A stretch of DNA of 64,000 nt from Shewanella atlantica (GTDB lineage: Bacteria; Pseudomonadota; Gammaproteobacteria; Enterobacterales; Shewanellaceae). This document shows positions 55,677 to 64,000 of the stretch, piece after piece. The translations under genes and the position numbers were made by a program. The DNA is taken from assembly GCF_003966265.1 (NCBI RefSeq), contig NZ_RXNV01000002.1, forward strand, positions 496,001 to 560,000. Direction: 5' to 3'. Within the stretch, counting starts at the first letter, position 1. Every line of letters starts with the position of its first letter. The notes beneath the pieces were generated by a model, which was not told the DNA's origin, ran no database searches, and worked only from the letters and a program-made list of their open reading frames with translations.

Positions 55677-56730
55677 CCAGCTCACCACTGAAGTCATGAT
55701 TTATACTGATGGTCGCCAAGACCATAGCATTTGAAAAATCAATAGTAAAAGAAGCGTCACTATATTCCAGCTTCAAGGTATCAATAATATTCTGGTGACC
55801 ACCATTGGGTATAAACGCTGGAGGTATCGGCTCTGGCCAACTATTATAGATGGTCATTAATAAATGTTTGTCTGAGTAACGCGTAGTGACTTTCAAAGTG
55901 ATGCTCTTATTCGATTTGCTTACAGCATGTTTGATAACATTCTCAACCAATGGAAGCAGTAACATTGGCGGCACGCTAAGCTCTGAGCTTCGTTCATCGA
56001 TTTCCAGTTCCATATTCAAGCGGCTTCCAAATCGTGCCTTTTGAATGGCCATGTAATGCTCGATCAGTTTCACCTCATCTTTGACGTGAACTCTTCTTTT
56101 ACCTGACAATGCTATTGTCCCACGGAGTAGATCGCACAGTTCAAACAATACCTCCTGTGCGAACTCGGGTCGCTGAGGGATTTCATAAGATATTAGGTTT
56201 AAAGAGTTAAATAGAAAGTGAGGATTGGTTTGCATTCTAAGCAGTGCGATTTCTGATCGCTTAAGCGAGATCTCAAGCTCTATGGCCTGTTGCTTGAGTC
56301 GCAAACTATGGACAACCGCAGTATAAATTGCAACCTGGAAAACGATGTTGAAGCTAGCGAGCATCTTAAGCCTCGGATAAGGGTCTTCCACTTTCATAGG
56401 GGAAATTGCCGAAGCCAGCCATATGGCAACAATAACCAGGGCAATATTGCTAACCATTTTATAGGAAAAATGTTTATTAATAGTCGTCGAATACTGGTAA
56501 TAACAGAGTTTACTCAGCCCCCAGAAAATAAAAAACAGACTAAATGTATACATAGGAACAGAGAGAAACTGTACCTTTAAAGGAACAGAGTAGAACTGGG
56601 CCTTTAAATCGGTATTCTCAACCACAGCTAACAGATAAAAGATTGATAAATACCCTACCAATGCATTGAGTAGGGGCCAGGCTATTAGCACGAAAAGATC
56701 GTGTCGTGACAGAGGAAAAAGTGACTTCAA
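55669..56730 (-). CDS. LytS/YehU-type sensor histidine kinase
   Basis: A 353-residue membrane kinase with four N-terminal hydrophobic segments (residues about 10-160) and the phospho-acceptor motif MQTNPHFLFNSLN of the LytS family. The ATPase part has PPMLLLPLVENVIKHAV. There is no large extracellular sensor domain, so it may sense within the membrane. It overlaps the response regulator by 8 bases. Confidence 0.92.
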   Translation of the reverse strand: MKSLFPLSRHDLFVLIAWPLLNALVGYLSIFYLLAVVENTDLKAQFYSVPLKVQFLSVPMYTFSLFFIFWGLSKLCYYQYSTTINKHFSYKMVSNIALVIVAIWLASAISPMKVEDPYPRLKMLASFNIVFQVAIYTAVVHSLRLKQQAIELEISLKRSEIALLRMQTNPHFLFNSLNLISYEIPQRPEFAQEVLFELCDLLRGTIALSGKRRVHVKDEVKLIEHYMAIQKARFGSRLNMELEIDERSSELSVPPMLLLPLVENVIKHAVSKSNKSITLKVTTRYSDKHLLMTIYNSWPEPIPPAFIPNGGHQNIIDTLKLEYSDASFTIDFSNAMVLATISINHDFSGELDA

Positions 56731-57166
56731 AACATCAACCCTATATTTAAGAGTTTATATTATAAACTATGAAGATTGTACGAGTGTACCGTTCATCACC
56801 AATTTGTTACCAGTGGTGTGGTAGTTAAGTTAACTAACAAAGATGACCCTCGGTCATTTTGTCGTTGAGCCTATCCAATAAAATTGCAAAGTGGTAAACA
56901 AGGGCTAAGGTCACTTGAAGTAAACCTGAGTTGTCACATTTCACTAGTGTCCCCTTCTCCTGAACGCTGAAACCCACTCATACAGGAATAGACACCACTC
57001 ATACACTCACTCCCCCCAACTCATCTGCTTTATTATATGTTACCCCTACGTTAAGTAGATAAATAAAGCATGATATGCAAATGTTCTTTGTTGTAAGCCG
57101 GCTTGGTTTTCAGGCTGAGTATTCTATATCAGTCGACAGTGTCGATGCTCATAGAGAGGTTTCCAT
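56731..57166. other. Divergent promoter region, kinase and LuxR-type paralogue B
   Basis: 436 bases between divergent genes. A weak relative of the shared motif (TGTAAGCCGGCTTGGTTTT) occurs near 57091. No gene. Confidence 0.5.
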
Positions 57167-57751
57167 ATGAAGCCATTAGGTTGGATTGTATATGCTAATC
57201 ACCTAGCATCTTTGAGTGCTAATATATCCCTCATAGAAAAAAATAACGATTCAGATAGTTGCCATGATGTTATGAAGGTGTTTATATCAGATAAGTCCTT
57301 AAAAAAGAGCGCTTTCTCACTGTTAGCAACACCAAGGCACACTAGCAGAATACTTAGTGCTACAAGATTGAACGGACAAAAGGTCATAGCTAAGCGATAC
57401 ACAATACATAGTGACAGCATTGCCGACCCCATCGGTGAACTTATACTTTTCATCGATACCGATCGCATCAATGACGTGGTGCTGAAAAACCTCTTCGTTG
57501 ATCAGATATGTCCATCTATTGACTGTGCGAAAAGAAGTAAAATCAAACAAAAAACCAAAGATATTGTAAAAATGATCGCGCTTGGGCTTGAGCGCCAGGA
57601 GATCAGTGAGTTGTTCAACTTAACCAGACGAGGTATCGACTACCATATTGATGTTGCGAAAGAAGTACTTGGCGCCACCAATAAATCGAGTATGGTTTTC
57701 CTCGCAATAAAACAAGGTTGGTTGACAGGAAACCAGCAGAGTAAACACTAA
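57167..57751 (+). CDS. LuxR-type transcriptional regulator, paralogue B
   Basis: A 194-residue paralogue of the regulator at 42662, alike along its full length (both begin MKPLGWI; shared FISDxSLKK, LLATPRHT, RILTAT/RILSAT and the HTH segment TKDIVKMIALGLERQEISELFNLTRRGIDYHID). The DNA-recognition helices are almost identical, so both could bind the same site. A ribosome site GAGAGG precedes the ATG. It stands between the two-component pair and the mtrB-like gene. Confidence 0.82.
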   Translation: MKPLGWIVYANHLASLSANISLIEKNNDSDSCHDVMKVFISDKSLKKSAFSLLATPRHTSRILSATRLNGQKVIAKRYTIHSDSIADPIGELILFIDTDRINDVVLKNLFVDQICPSIDCAKRSKIKQKTKDIVKMIALGLERQEISELFNLTRRGIDYHIDVAKEVLGATNKSSMVFLAIKQGWLTGNQQSKH

Positions 57752-58177
57752 AATTAACCATAATCCATATCATCCAGTATTGTGCCTTGTGCTGTAAACA
57801 TCGCGTTGAAATCAAATATATCGTCCCCTCATCAACCGTGCCAAATATCTCTCTTCTTAATATGTTCCCGTTTAAGACGCGGGAACTCACTTTGCGTGAC
57901 GCATTATCATGCCTGCTTCCTTGAAGGCTGGTACCGGGTTTAAATTCCCTTGCCTCCCCCTAAAATAGTCTCATGCATACTGTTCACGATGATACATTTC
58001 TTCTAGTTCGCACAAAACCTAAAGGTCGAATCAGGAAATTGAACCAAATAAACAAGTTCATCAATTAGACTGACCGGCTAAGTCCCCCCGATATCGATAC
58101 AACTAAGCAAAACAATGATTATGCTGCCACTATATTTATAATCGTTTAATCTCCTACTTGATTAAGTACCAAGAATA
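57752..58177. other. Intergenic, no gene recognised
   Basis: About 425 bases between the LuxR-type gene and the 231-bp repeat; no frame with a ribosome site, no clear site. Confidence 0.5.
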
Positions 58178-58210
58178 AAAAAACCGGGAATAGATGCCTC
58201 TATTCCCGGT
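58178..58210 (-). terminator. Terminator of the mtrAB-like operon
   Basis: Minus strand: ACCGGGAATAGA, 4-nt loop, TCTATTCCCGGT, T-run; about 165 bases after the stop, leaving a long structured 3' UTR. Confidence 0.9.
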
Positions 58211-58408
58211 AAAGATGGCTGCAAGTAAAGCTATAAACTTGCGATTTTTTATTGCTACCTTCTCAATTTATGAAAAAGTAGCGTTTATGATCATGGATGC
58301 ATCAAACGAAGAAACCAGATTAAACCTTGCAGGGACGAAAACACAGTTTCAGCGTTTGATACTGATCATTGCATCAAAAGCGATACTGTAAAGTTGCCAG
58401 TATCAAAT
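58178..58408. repeat. 231-bp repeat, copy 2 (3' end of the mtrB-like gene plus its 3' UTR)
   Basis: Aligns to 52068-52298. It covers the last 11 codons of the mtrB-like gene and about 196 bases beyond, ending in the terminator. The conserved noncoding part includes a stretch of over 35 identical bases around 58310-58345. Confidence 0.88.
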
Positions 58409-60383
58409 GGGCATCATAATCATGATTCAATATGCCTAATGTGTTTAGGCCAGTCGGGCCTGTTCCCGGATAGTAGTAAGTAGGCAGTTGAGTATCATCA
58501 GAGTCGCGGTATCTTTCGAACTGATATTTAAGTCCCACAATCGCTTGCTCTGTCATCGCATAGGTTGCTTGAACCGTGACGTTATGGCTGGTGGACTCAT
58601 AGTCACCTAACACATTGTAACCGTTTGAATAGCTGTCGCTGATAGAGATCGCATAGCTATAATCGGCACTTAAGTTTATTCCTTTATCACTCAAGCCTGT
58701 GTAGTTGAAGCCGATGCCGGCGAAGCCAAACTGATCTTCTGTATCGGCTTGCCACATGTCGATGTTAGTCGTCTGCGCGCTGGCTTGATCGCTGTCGATC
58801 CATTGGTAACCACCGTCGATATTAACGCTTAAGTCTTGCAGTGCCTGCCAGCTTAAACCCAGATCGTACCCATAGTCTTTAGACTCGACTAAGCCAATAT
58901 CGGTGTTGGTATAATCGTCCAGGCCATAATAGCCTCTGAAACTGAGACTTACCGTATCGAGTGGCGCATGGGTGACAAACAGTTCAGCTTTGCTGCTCTT
59001 CTTATCGGCAAGATAATACTTACGCATCAGGGTATTTTCACCACTTTCACTGAGCTCGTCATAGACAAACTCAGAGCCACCACGGTCAGAGTAAAGCCCC
59101 TTTAAGCGAATATCCCACATATCCAAGCCAATGACTCTCCACTGTGCCCAGAAAATATTGTCATCGGTCTCTTCACGATCCTGATTTGTGCGCTCAGTAT
59201 CGATGCGATCATATCCGGCCTCGATACGTTGACCCTTTGCCAGACTGTAACTCGCGCTTACTTTATACGCGGTGCGAGTGGTATCGAGCGGGGTATTTGC
59301 CTGAAAGTCACCACTGAGCTCATCATAGGTGTATTGCTCATACATCCTGACATCGGTCTTGTTATCTCTGTCCGAATAATCGACTGACGCCTTGAGCCTC
59401 AAACCCGACATCACAGTGCTGGTAACTTTGAAGTTAGCATCTAAGGTGTCGACTTGTGTATCTGCGTTACCCGGTCCCGAGGTCACCCCACTAAGCGTTA
59501 CATAATCGGCATCTTGCGTCATTTGCCCCTGAGTTACCCGACCACTGAAATGTGTTTTGCTCAGAGAATAACGCCCAGAAAGCGTGACGAACTGAGACTG
59601 GTTGTCCGGCGCCTGTGAGCTTACCGGGTAATCCATGCCATTGAGCTGCAATGAATCGATATCATTTTCGAACCAGCTGCCTTTATAACTGAGCTCTGTT
59701 AGCCAGTTCTGACCACTAAGGCTTATACCCGCCGCCATGTTCTGGGTTTTCGTGTCGATAGGCGCGGCAATATTGATAGCCTTGATGCTGCCGTTGGTCA
59801 TGCTTGAGGTTTGTTTACCTGTTTTATCTTCGTTTGAGAAACGAATATAGCTGGCTACATTATCAAGTTTGAGCTTTGCCTCGATGGCAGATTTTTTACG
59901 CTCTTTGACCAATTGCTGAGTCACCATCTCATCCTGTGCGATAAGAGTGTTACCATCGGCAACCCAGACACTCTCGGCGTTGTCAGCGTTATAACGGCGC
60001 TTCTCATCGAAGCTGGCTTCTACATTCCATACTCCAAGCCTGCCGGTTTTAATTGCTCCATAACCCTGTTCGCTGCCTAACTGGTCCGCTACCACTTCGG
60101 TGCGATAACCTTTGTTGTTATAGACAAGGTCGGCATTAACGCCTGCTGCGAACCCATCGGTATATTTGAGGTTATTGGCTGCATGATCGTCATCGCTGCT
60201 CATGGAGCCAAGCTCGATACCGGCCTGCCCGAGAACCGTATTTTTACTGGTACACTTTTTACAGGCCCATTTTGCATTGGTATTTGTCTGAGTATTGGCC
60301 GATGTGACGCCAAAATCGAATGCGAAAGCACCACTGCTACAGGTTGCCAGCGCTAATGTGATAAGACTTAATTTAAATTTCAT
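58374..60383 (-). CDS. MtrB/PioB-family outer membrane beta-barrel
   Basis: A 669-residue barrel with a signal peptide ending near GAFA. The CxxC (Cys 41 and 44, CKKC) near the mature N-terminus is the feature of MtrB-type porins. The rest is a repeated beta-strand pattern ending in Phe (LILATLQYRF). MtrB holds the decaheme partner so that electrons cross the outer membrane. The gene follows the decaheme cytochrome by 11 bases, with GGGAG as ribosome site. The porin of DMSO respiration, DmsF, is a close alternative. The partner reductase is not adjacent. Confidence 0.9.
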   Translation of the reverse strand: MKFKLSLITLALATCSSGAFAFDFGVTSANTQTNTNAKWACKKCTSKNTVLGQAGIELGSMSSDDDHAANNLKYTDGFAAGVNADLVYNNKGYRTEVVADQLGSEQGYGAIKTGRLGVWNVEASFDEKRRYNADNAESVWVADGNTLIAQDEMVTQQLVKERKKSAIEAKLKLDNVASYIRFSNEDKTGKQTSSMTNGSIKAINIAAPIDTKTQNMAAGISLSGQNWLTELSYKGSWFENDIDSLQLNGMDYPVSSQAPDNQSQFVTLSGRYSLSKTHFSGRVTQGQMTQDADYVTLSGVTSGPGNADTQVDTLDANFKVTSTVMSGLRLKASVDYSDRDNKTDVRMYEQYTYDELSGDFQANTPLDTTRTAYKVSASYSLAKGQRIEAGYDRIDTERTNQDREETDDNIFWAQWRVIGLDMWDIRLKGLYSDRGGSEFVYDELSESGENTLMRKYYLADKKSSKAELFVTHAPLDTVSLSFRGYYGLDDYTNTDIGLVESKDYGYDLGLSWQALQDLSVNIDGGYQWIDSDQASAQTTNIDMWQADTEDQFGFAGIGFNYTGLSDKGINLSADYSYAISISDSYSNGYNVLGDYESTSHNVTVQATYAMTEQAIVGLKYQFERYRDSDDTQLPTYYYPGTGPTGLNTLGILNHDYDAHLILATLQYRF

Positions 60384-60394
60384 TTTACGCTCCC

Positions 60395-61309
60395 TTAAAA
60401 CTGAAATGCTTTACCAGATGGATGATTCGAGCCGTGGATCTGACCATGACAGTTGAGACAACCTTGCCCGCCGGTTTGAATACTCGAGTTATCACCAGGC
60501 GCAGTGCCTGCGTGTCCGTCATTGGCATGACACTGTTTACAAAGCATTGGCACTCTAGATTTAAGTAGTGCTTCATTTACGCTGCCGTGTGCATCATGAC
60601 AGTTGGCGCAATTTTCCATCACAGGTGCATGCTCCCAAAGGAATGGGCCGCGTTTTTCAGCATGGCATTCGAAACAGGTTTGGTTAACATCAATTTCATT
60701 CAGTGCCGAATCACTCATAGAGCCATGTGGGTTATGACAATCGCTACAGGTCATATCGCCCCACTTAAGTGGGTGGCTCGAACGCTTGTTCATATCGGCT
60801 TTTGCACTGATATGACACTCGCTACATACCTCTACCTGTTGGTCTTTAACCAGCACAGGATCTTTACTGACATGCAGTTGATGACAGCTTACACAGCTCA
60901 CATCTTGTTCTGCATGCAAGGACGTGTGCCAAGCCACGCGGGTGGTATCGTTATGACACGCGGTACAGACCGAGTTTTGCATCTCTGCCGTTAGAGGCGA
61001 CGCTTCACCGAAGGTCACCATAGGCTCGTTCTTACCCTTATGCTTCCCCTGAGGACCATGACATGCTTCACACTGCAGGCCAGCCATAGGGCTTTTACTG
61101 TTCGCTTGACCGTGCACACTATCGAAGATAGCCATCACCTTGTCTGAGCGCTTATGGCACATGATGCAAGTATCAGCGCCCTTCTTTGAATACTTACCCT
61201 CTTCAAACTTTTTCATTAATGTATCCAGGGGATCGGCGGAGACCCCCGTAGATACCCCTGATAAAAGAACGAGCACAACACTCATCACATTAAATATTTT
61301 CATCGTCAT
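60395..61309 (-). CDS. Decaheme c-type cytochrome, MtrA/DmsE family
   Basis: A 304-residue periplasmic cytochrome with a signal peptide ending near GVSA and exactly ten CxxCH motifs: CIMCH, CEACH, CTACH, CVSCH, CSECH, CSDCH, CFECH, CANCH, CKQCH and CLNCH. The length fits DmsE and MtrA (about 300-330). It would insert into the MtrB-like barrel and pass electrons from periplasmic or inner membrane carriers outward. ATG at 61303 is an alternative start. It precedes the porin gene by 11 bases. Confidence 0.93.
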   Translation of the reverse strand: MTMKIFNVMSVVLVLLSGVSTGVSADPLDTLMKKFEEGKYSKKGADTCIMCHKRSDKVMAIFDSVHGQANSKSPMAGLQCEACHGPQGKHKGKNEPMVTFGEASPLTAEMQNSVCTACHNDTTRVAWHTSLHAEQDVSCVSCHQLHVSKDPVLVKDQQVEVCSECHISAKADMNKRSSHPLKWGDMTCSDCHNPHGSMSDSALNEIDVNQTCFECHAEKRGPFLWEHAPVMENCANCHDAHGSVNEALLKSRVPMLCKQCHANDGHAGTAPGDNSSIQTGGQGCLNCHGQIHGSNHPSGKAFQF

Positions 61310-61602
61310 CTGCCGTAATGTTTTTTAATTATTAAAATCTAACTATCTGAAAAATAATATTTCAGTAGCAAGGCTAGAGGATGAAAGAGCTAATTTCTCT
61401 GTGGTTTATTACACACTTCACTTTAGTGTTAACTGTGCCGTTAAAATTATTCACATCATCTAAGTATGAACAATCCTGGCGCCATATTTAACTCCTTAAA
61501 CAGTGTGTTCAAGGTATAAAGCTATATAAACCAAAGAATAAAACTCTTCTCCCCTCTATATTCAGTAGTCAGAGCGCGGTGCTATGCCCTGAACCACAAG
61601 AA

Positions 61603-62586
61603 TTAATCCCAGCGAAAACTGCGGCTCGCTACTCCCAAACAGATCAGGATAATCGCAACGAGGAACAGCAGGTGATCGCCGATATCTAACAGGCCAGCGC
61701 CGTCTATGATCACTGCCCGGTTAGCGTCATTCATATGTGTTAACGGTAAGCAATCGGCCAGAAATCTGACCCAAGGTTTGCTTCCCTCCAGCGAAAACCA
61801 GATCCCCGACAAAAACATCATCGGCCAGGAGAGAATATTGAGCAGGCCGTTACACAACTCGTCGGATCGAGTACGACTGGCCACCAGCAAGCCGATACTG
61901 ATCATGGCAGCACTGCCCAGCAGGGTATTGAGTACCAACAGCGCCACATTGCCTTGAGAGCGGATATCGAACAGGATGGCGATTACCGCAAACACTAATA
62001 TGGCGGAGACGACTGTGGCCCCCAGCCTTGAGATAAGTTGTGATGCCAGAAACTGCCATGCCGCCAGTGGTGTCACCTGCAGACGTTTTAGTACGCCGGT
62101 TCTTCGGTATCTGACCACGACATACCCCACCCCATAAAGGGCAGAAAACATCATATTCATGCCGATAATGCCGGGCAGGATCCACTCGACATGACGCACG
62201 GCTTTACCAGCGATAGCCCTTTGATGTAACTGAGGTAACTTGCCAAGAATGAGTTGCTCCAGGATGTAACCTTGCGCGCTCTCAGGATTGACCCAGTAAG
62301 TGTCATTGCTTATCAAGCCATCGACTAAATGCCTGGATACCTTATGTTTTGCCTGTTCCATATCGCTGTAGTAGATAATTTCGACATGCTTTAATGCTGT
62401 TATTTTTTCTATCTGTTCTACCTCACCATAAACACCAAGCTGATAGAGCGTCGGATTATCATCATCAAACACCAACACCAGCGCGATCACTATGATGATG
62501 GGAAACAGAAGTGACCAACCCAGCGCCGACTTGTCACGTAGAAACTCAAGATTACGGGCGGTGATCAGTGCAAACAGTGCATTCAT
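61603..62586 (-). CDS. ABC-2 type transporter permease
   Basis: A 327-residue protein with one helix near the N-terminus, a large external loop and a block of about five C-terminal helices, including RRTGVLKRLQVTPLAAWQFLASQL, typical of ABC-2 exporters. The start overlaps the ATPase stop by four bases. The substrate is unknown; drug, polysaccharide or heme-related export are possible. Confidence 0.9.
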   Translation of the reverse strand: MNALFALITARNLEFLRDKSALGWSLLFPIIIVIALVLVFDDDNPTLYQLGVYGEVEQIEKITALKHVEIIYYSDMEQAKHKVSRHLVDGLISNDTYWVNPESAQGYILEQLILGKLPQLHQRAIAGKAVRHVEWILPGIIGMNMMFSALYGVGYVVVRYRRTGVLKRLQVTPLAAWQFLASQLISRLGATVVSAILVFAVIAILFDIRSQGNVALLVLNTLLGSAAMISIGLLVASRTRSDELCNGLLNILSWPMMFLSGIWFSLEGSKPWVRFLADCLPLTHMNDANRAVIIDGAGLLDIGDHLLFLVAIILICLGVASRSFRWD

Positions 62587-63467
62587 AGTCGTAGCTCACT
62601 ACCGGTTAACTTTAAGAACAGATCTTCGAGGTGCGGCTTACGTACTGACATGCCGCTTGATGAGCCCGCCGACGCATTCAGCATGGGTAGCAGATCATTG
62701 AAGGAGTGACACTCCACACGCGTTTGCCCTGCGCACCGGCTTATTTTTACCGGTAAGCCGTCAAAGTCACGCTCCGAGTACTCGCCATTGAGCTCGACTA
62801 TCTGAGGCAGGAAATTGTCACTGAGTAAGGTGTCCGGCGAGCCTTCGGCGATAAACTCTCCTCTGTCCATGATCGCTATCTGATCGCACAACTGCTCCGC
62901 TTCCTCCATGTAGTGGGTAGTTAAGATGATGGTTTTACCTTGCTGTTTAACCTCTCTGATCAACTGCCAGAAATGCAGCCTGGCCTGTGGGTCGAGTCCC
63001 GTGGTGGGCTCATCTAAGAAGAGTAATGCGGGGTCGTTAATCAAACTCAATGCCAGCAATAACCGCTGTCTTTGTCCACCGGAGAGGGTGTAATGAAATT
63101 GGTCTGCGATATCTGAAAGCTGACACTGTTTTATCAGATGAGGTAGAGGTGTATGGCTCTGATAGAAGCTTGAGAAGAGTTTAAGGCAATCGTATACGGT
63201 CAGGTGGTCGGGCAAGGTTGTCGATTGGAATTGAATGCCGATCTCTTGCTTAAAGTTTTTATCGATTGGCAAGCCCCGATAGCGCACTTCACCACGGGTA
63301 GGTTTGAGTACCCCCTCAAGGATCTCCAGGGTTGTCGATTTACCGGCACCATTGGGTCCGAGCAAGCCAAAGCACTGACCCGCTTTAACATCTAAGTTAA
63401 TGTTATTGACCGCAGTAAAATCACCGTAACGGTGAGTCAGGCCATGCACACTCAATATAACTGACAA
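62583..63467 (-). CDS. ABC-2 transporter ATP-binding protein
   Basis: A 294-residue ATPase with Walker A GPNGAGKST, signature TLSGGQRQR, Walker B LLFLDEPTTGLDPQ and the switch His in LTTHYMEEAEQL. The C-terminal extension is of the DrrA/CcmA-like type. It pairs with the permease downstream. The pair lies upstream of the mtrAB-like genes on the same strand, but with a 293-base gap. Confidence 0.92.
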   Translation of the reverse strand: MSVILSVHGLTHRYGDFTAVNNINLDVKAGQCFGLLGPNGAGKSTTLEILEGVLKPTRGEVRYRGLPIDKNFKQEIGIQFQSTTLPDHLTVYDCLKLFSSFYQSHTPLPHLIKQCQLSDIADQFHYTLSGGQRQRLLLALSLINDPALLFLDEPTTGLDPQARLHFWQLIREVKQQGKTIILTTHYMEEAEQLCDQIAIMDRGEFIAEGSPDTLLSDNFLPQIVELNGEYSERDFDGLPVKISRCAGQTRVECHSFNDLLPMLNASAGSSSGMSVRKPHLEDLFLKLTGSELRL

Positions 63468-63655
63468 TACAACCTCAAGATCCGTAAATAGATCTGTATT
63501 GTCTGCAGAGTAATGGCAAAAAACACTGGGGTTTTTAACAGACTTTTATATGGTCAATCATATTTGTGTGCTTGTACACAAACCGGTTTCAACTCGCTTG
63601 TCTTTAGCGCCAATCTCCCCATCATGCACATATATCAGTAAATATGAGATTTCAC

Positions 63656-64000
63656 ATGCGCGCGATAAAGATAATATTTTGGTTATTACTGCTACTGGGG
63701 CCCCACACAGCCTTCAGTCAGGAAGGAGAACAACTCAGAATCGTCTCCCTTGCTCCTAACTGGAGTCATACTGTCGCAGAGATCGGTGCCATCGATGACT
63801 TAGTCGGCGTGACGCGCTATGCAAGGTTTCCAGCTGAGGTGCCCTTGAGAGTTAAGCAGAACCGTATCGATGTTGTCGGTGGCTTCACCGATATCTCAAT
63901 CGATAAGATCACCCGCCTCGAGCCGGACCTGGTGCTCACCGCCACAGGCTTACAACTGAGGTTAAAAGCTAAGTTACAGGAGTTAGGAATAACCGTTATC
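63656..64000 (+). CDS. BtuF-like periplasmic binding protein, cut by the window end
   Basis: The first 115 codons are visible: a signal peptide ending near AFSQ, then LRIVSLAPNWSHTVAEIGAIDDLVGVTRYA and DKITRLEPDLVL, the N-lobe of class III binding proteins for cobalamin, iron-siderophore or heme. It is a second BtuF-like protein, separate from the cobalamin operon. The rest lies outside the window, so the ligand is unknown. Confidence 0.85.
   Translation, partial: MRAIKIIFWLLLLLGPHTAFSQEGEQLRIVSLAPNWSHTVAEIGAIDDLVGVTRYARFPAEVPLRVKQNRIDVVGGFTDISIDKITRLEPDLVLTATGLQLRLKAKLQELGITVI

Overview
The window looks like a chromosomal segment of a marine Shewanella-type gammaproteobacterium. This is inferred from gene content: an MtrA/MtrB-type cytochrome and porin pair, several multiheme lipoproteins, a late cobalamin operon behind a B12 riboswitch, FNR/EtrA-like boxes and an Rnf complex. 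No tRNA, rRNA, CRISPR array or intact insertion sequence was recognised. Function calls rest on reading motifs by eye; no database search was run.

Layout. (1) 0-8.5 kb: the 3' part of a Lon-family protease, a universal stress protein, and a tightly coupled minus-strand operon (acetyl-CoA synthetase, PDH E1 alpha, E1 beta, E2, acyl carrier protein) with a perfect FNR-type palindrome upstream, then a manganese pyrophosphatase. (2) 8.6-18 kb: SOS-controlled umuDC, a PII-like protein, an HMA-like protein, a DUF4382-type lipoprotein with a His/Gly tail, and an RND efflux pair; three FNR-like boxes lie here. (3) 18.4-28.9 kb: an operon joining an unusually long pyruvate:ferredoxin oxidoreductase (1641 aa with an extra C-terminal ferredoxin) to rnfB, C, D, G, E, A and a small Cys-rich NqrM-like protein. 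It lies between two identical 40-bp terminator copies. (4) 29.3-42.4 kb: a cobalamin riboswitch and a compact operon of B12 uptake and late synthesis genes (btuB, btuD, btuC, btuF, two cobU paralogues, cobC, a cobT-like gene, cobQ, cobB, cobS, cobO) ending in an unassigned TIM-barrel protein. (5) 42.6-61.3 kb: a respiratory or extracellular electron transfer island. It holds an octaheme lipoprotein, three paralogous large lipoproteins that each end in a tetraheme module, a decaheme MtrA/DmsE-like cytochrome with an MtrB-like porin, a LytS/LytTR-type two-component pair, a TetR regulator and two paralogous LuxR-type regulators. (6) 61.6-64 kb: an ABC-2 exporter pair and the start of a BtuF-like binding protein cut by the window end.

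How it works together. Regions 1 and 3 both produce or consume acetyl-CoA and low-potential electrons, and region 1 carries an anaerobic-type promoter box. Region 3 would move electrons from pyruvate through ferredoxin to Rnf and a membrane ion gradient. Region 5 would pass electrons across the outer membrane through the MtrA/MtrB-like conduit, possibly to the tetraheme lipoproteins. 

The most unusual part is region 5. The tetraheme lipoproteins share an N-terminal architecture I do not recognise, with EF-hand-like loops and an internal repeat. The region contains 3' stumps of a lost tetraheme gene and a lost mtrB-like gene, each followed by the same 3' UTR and terminator as an intact copy. 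A 20-bp motif recurs upstream of three of the cytochrome genes.
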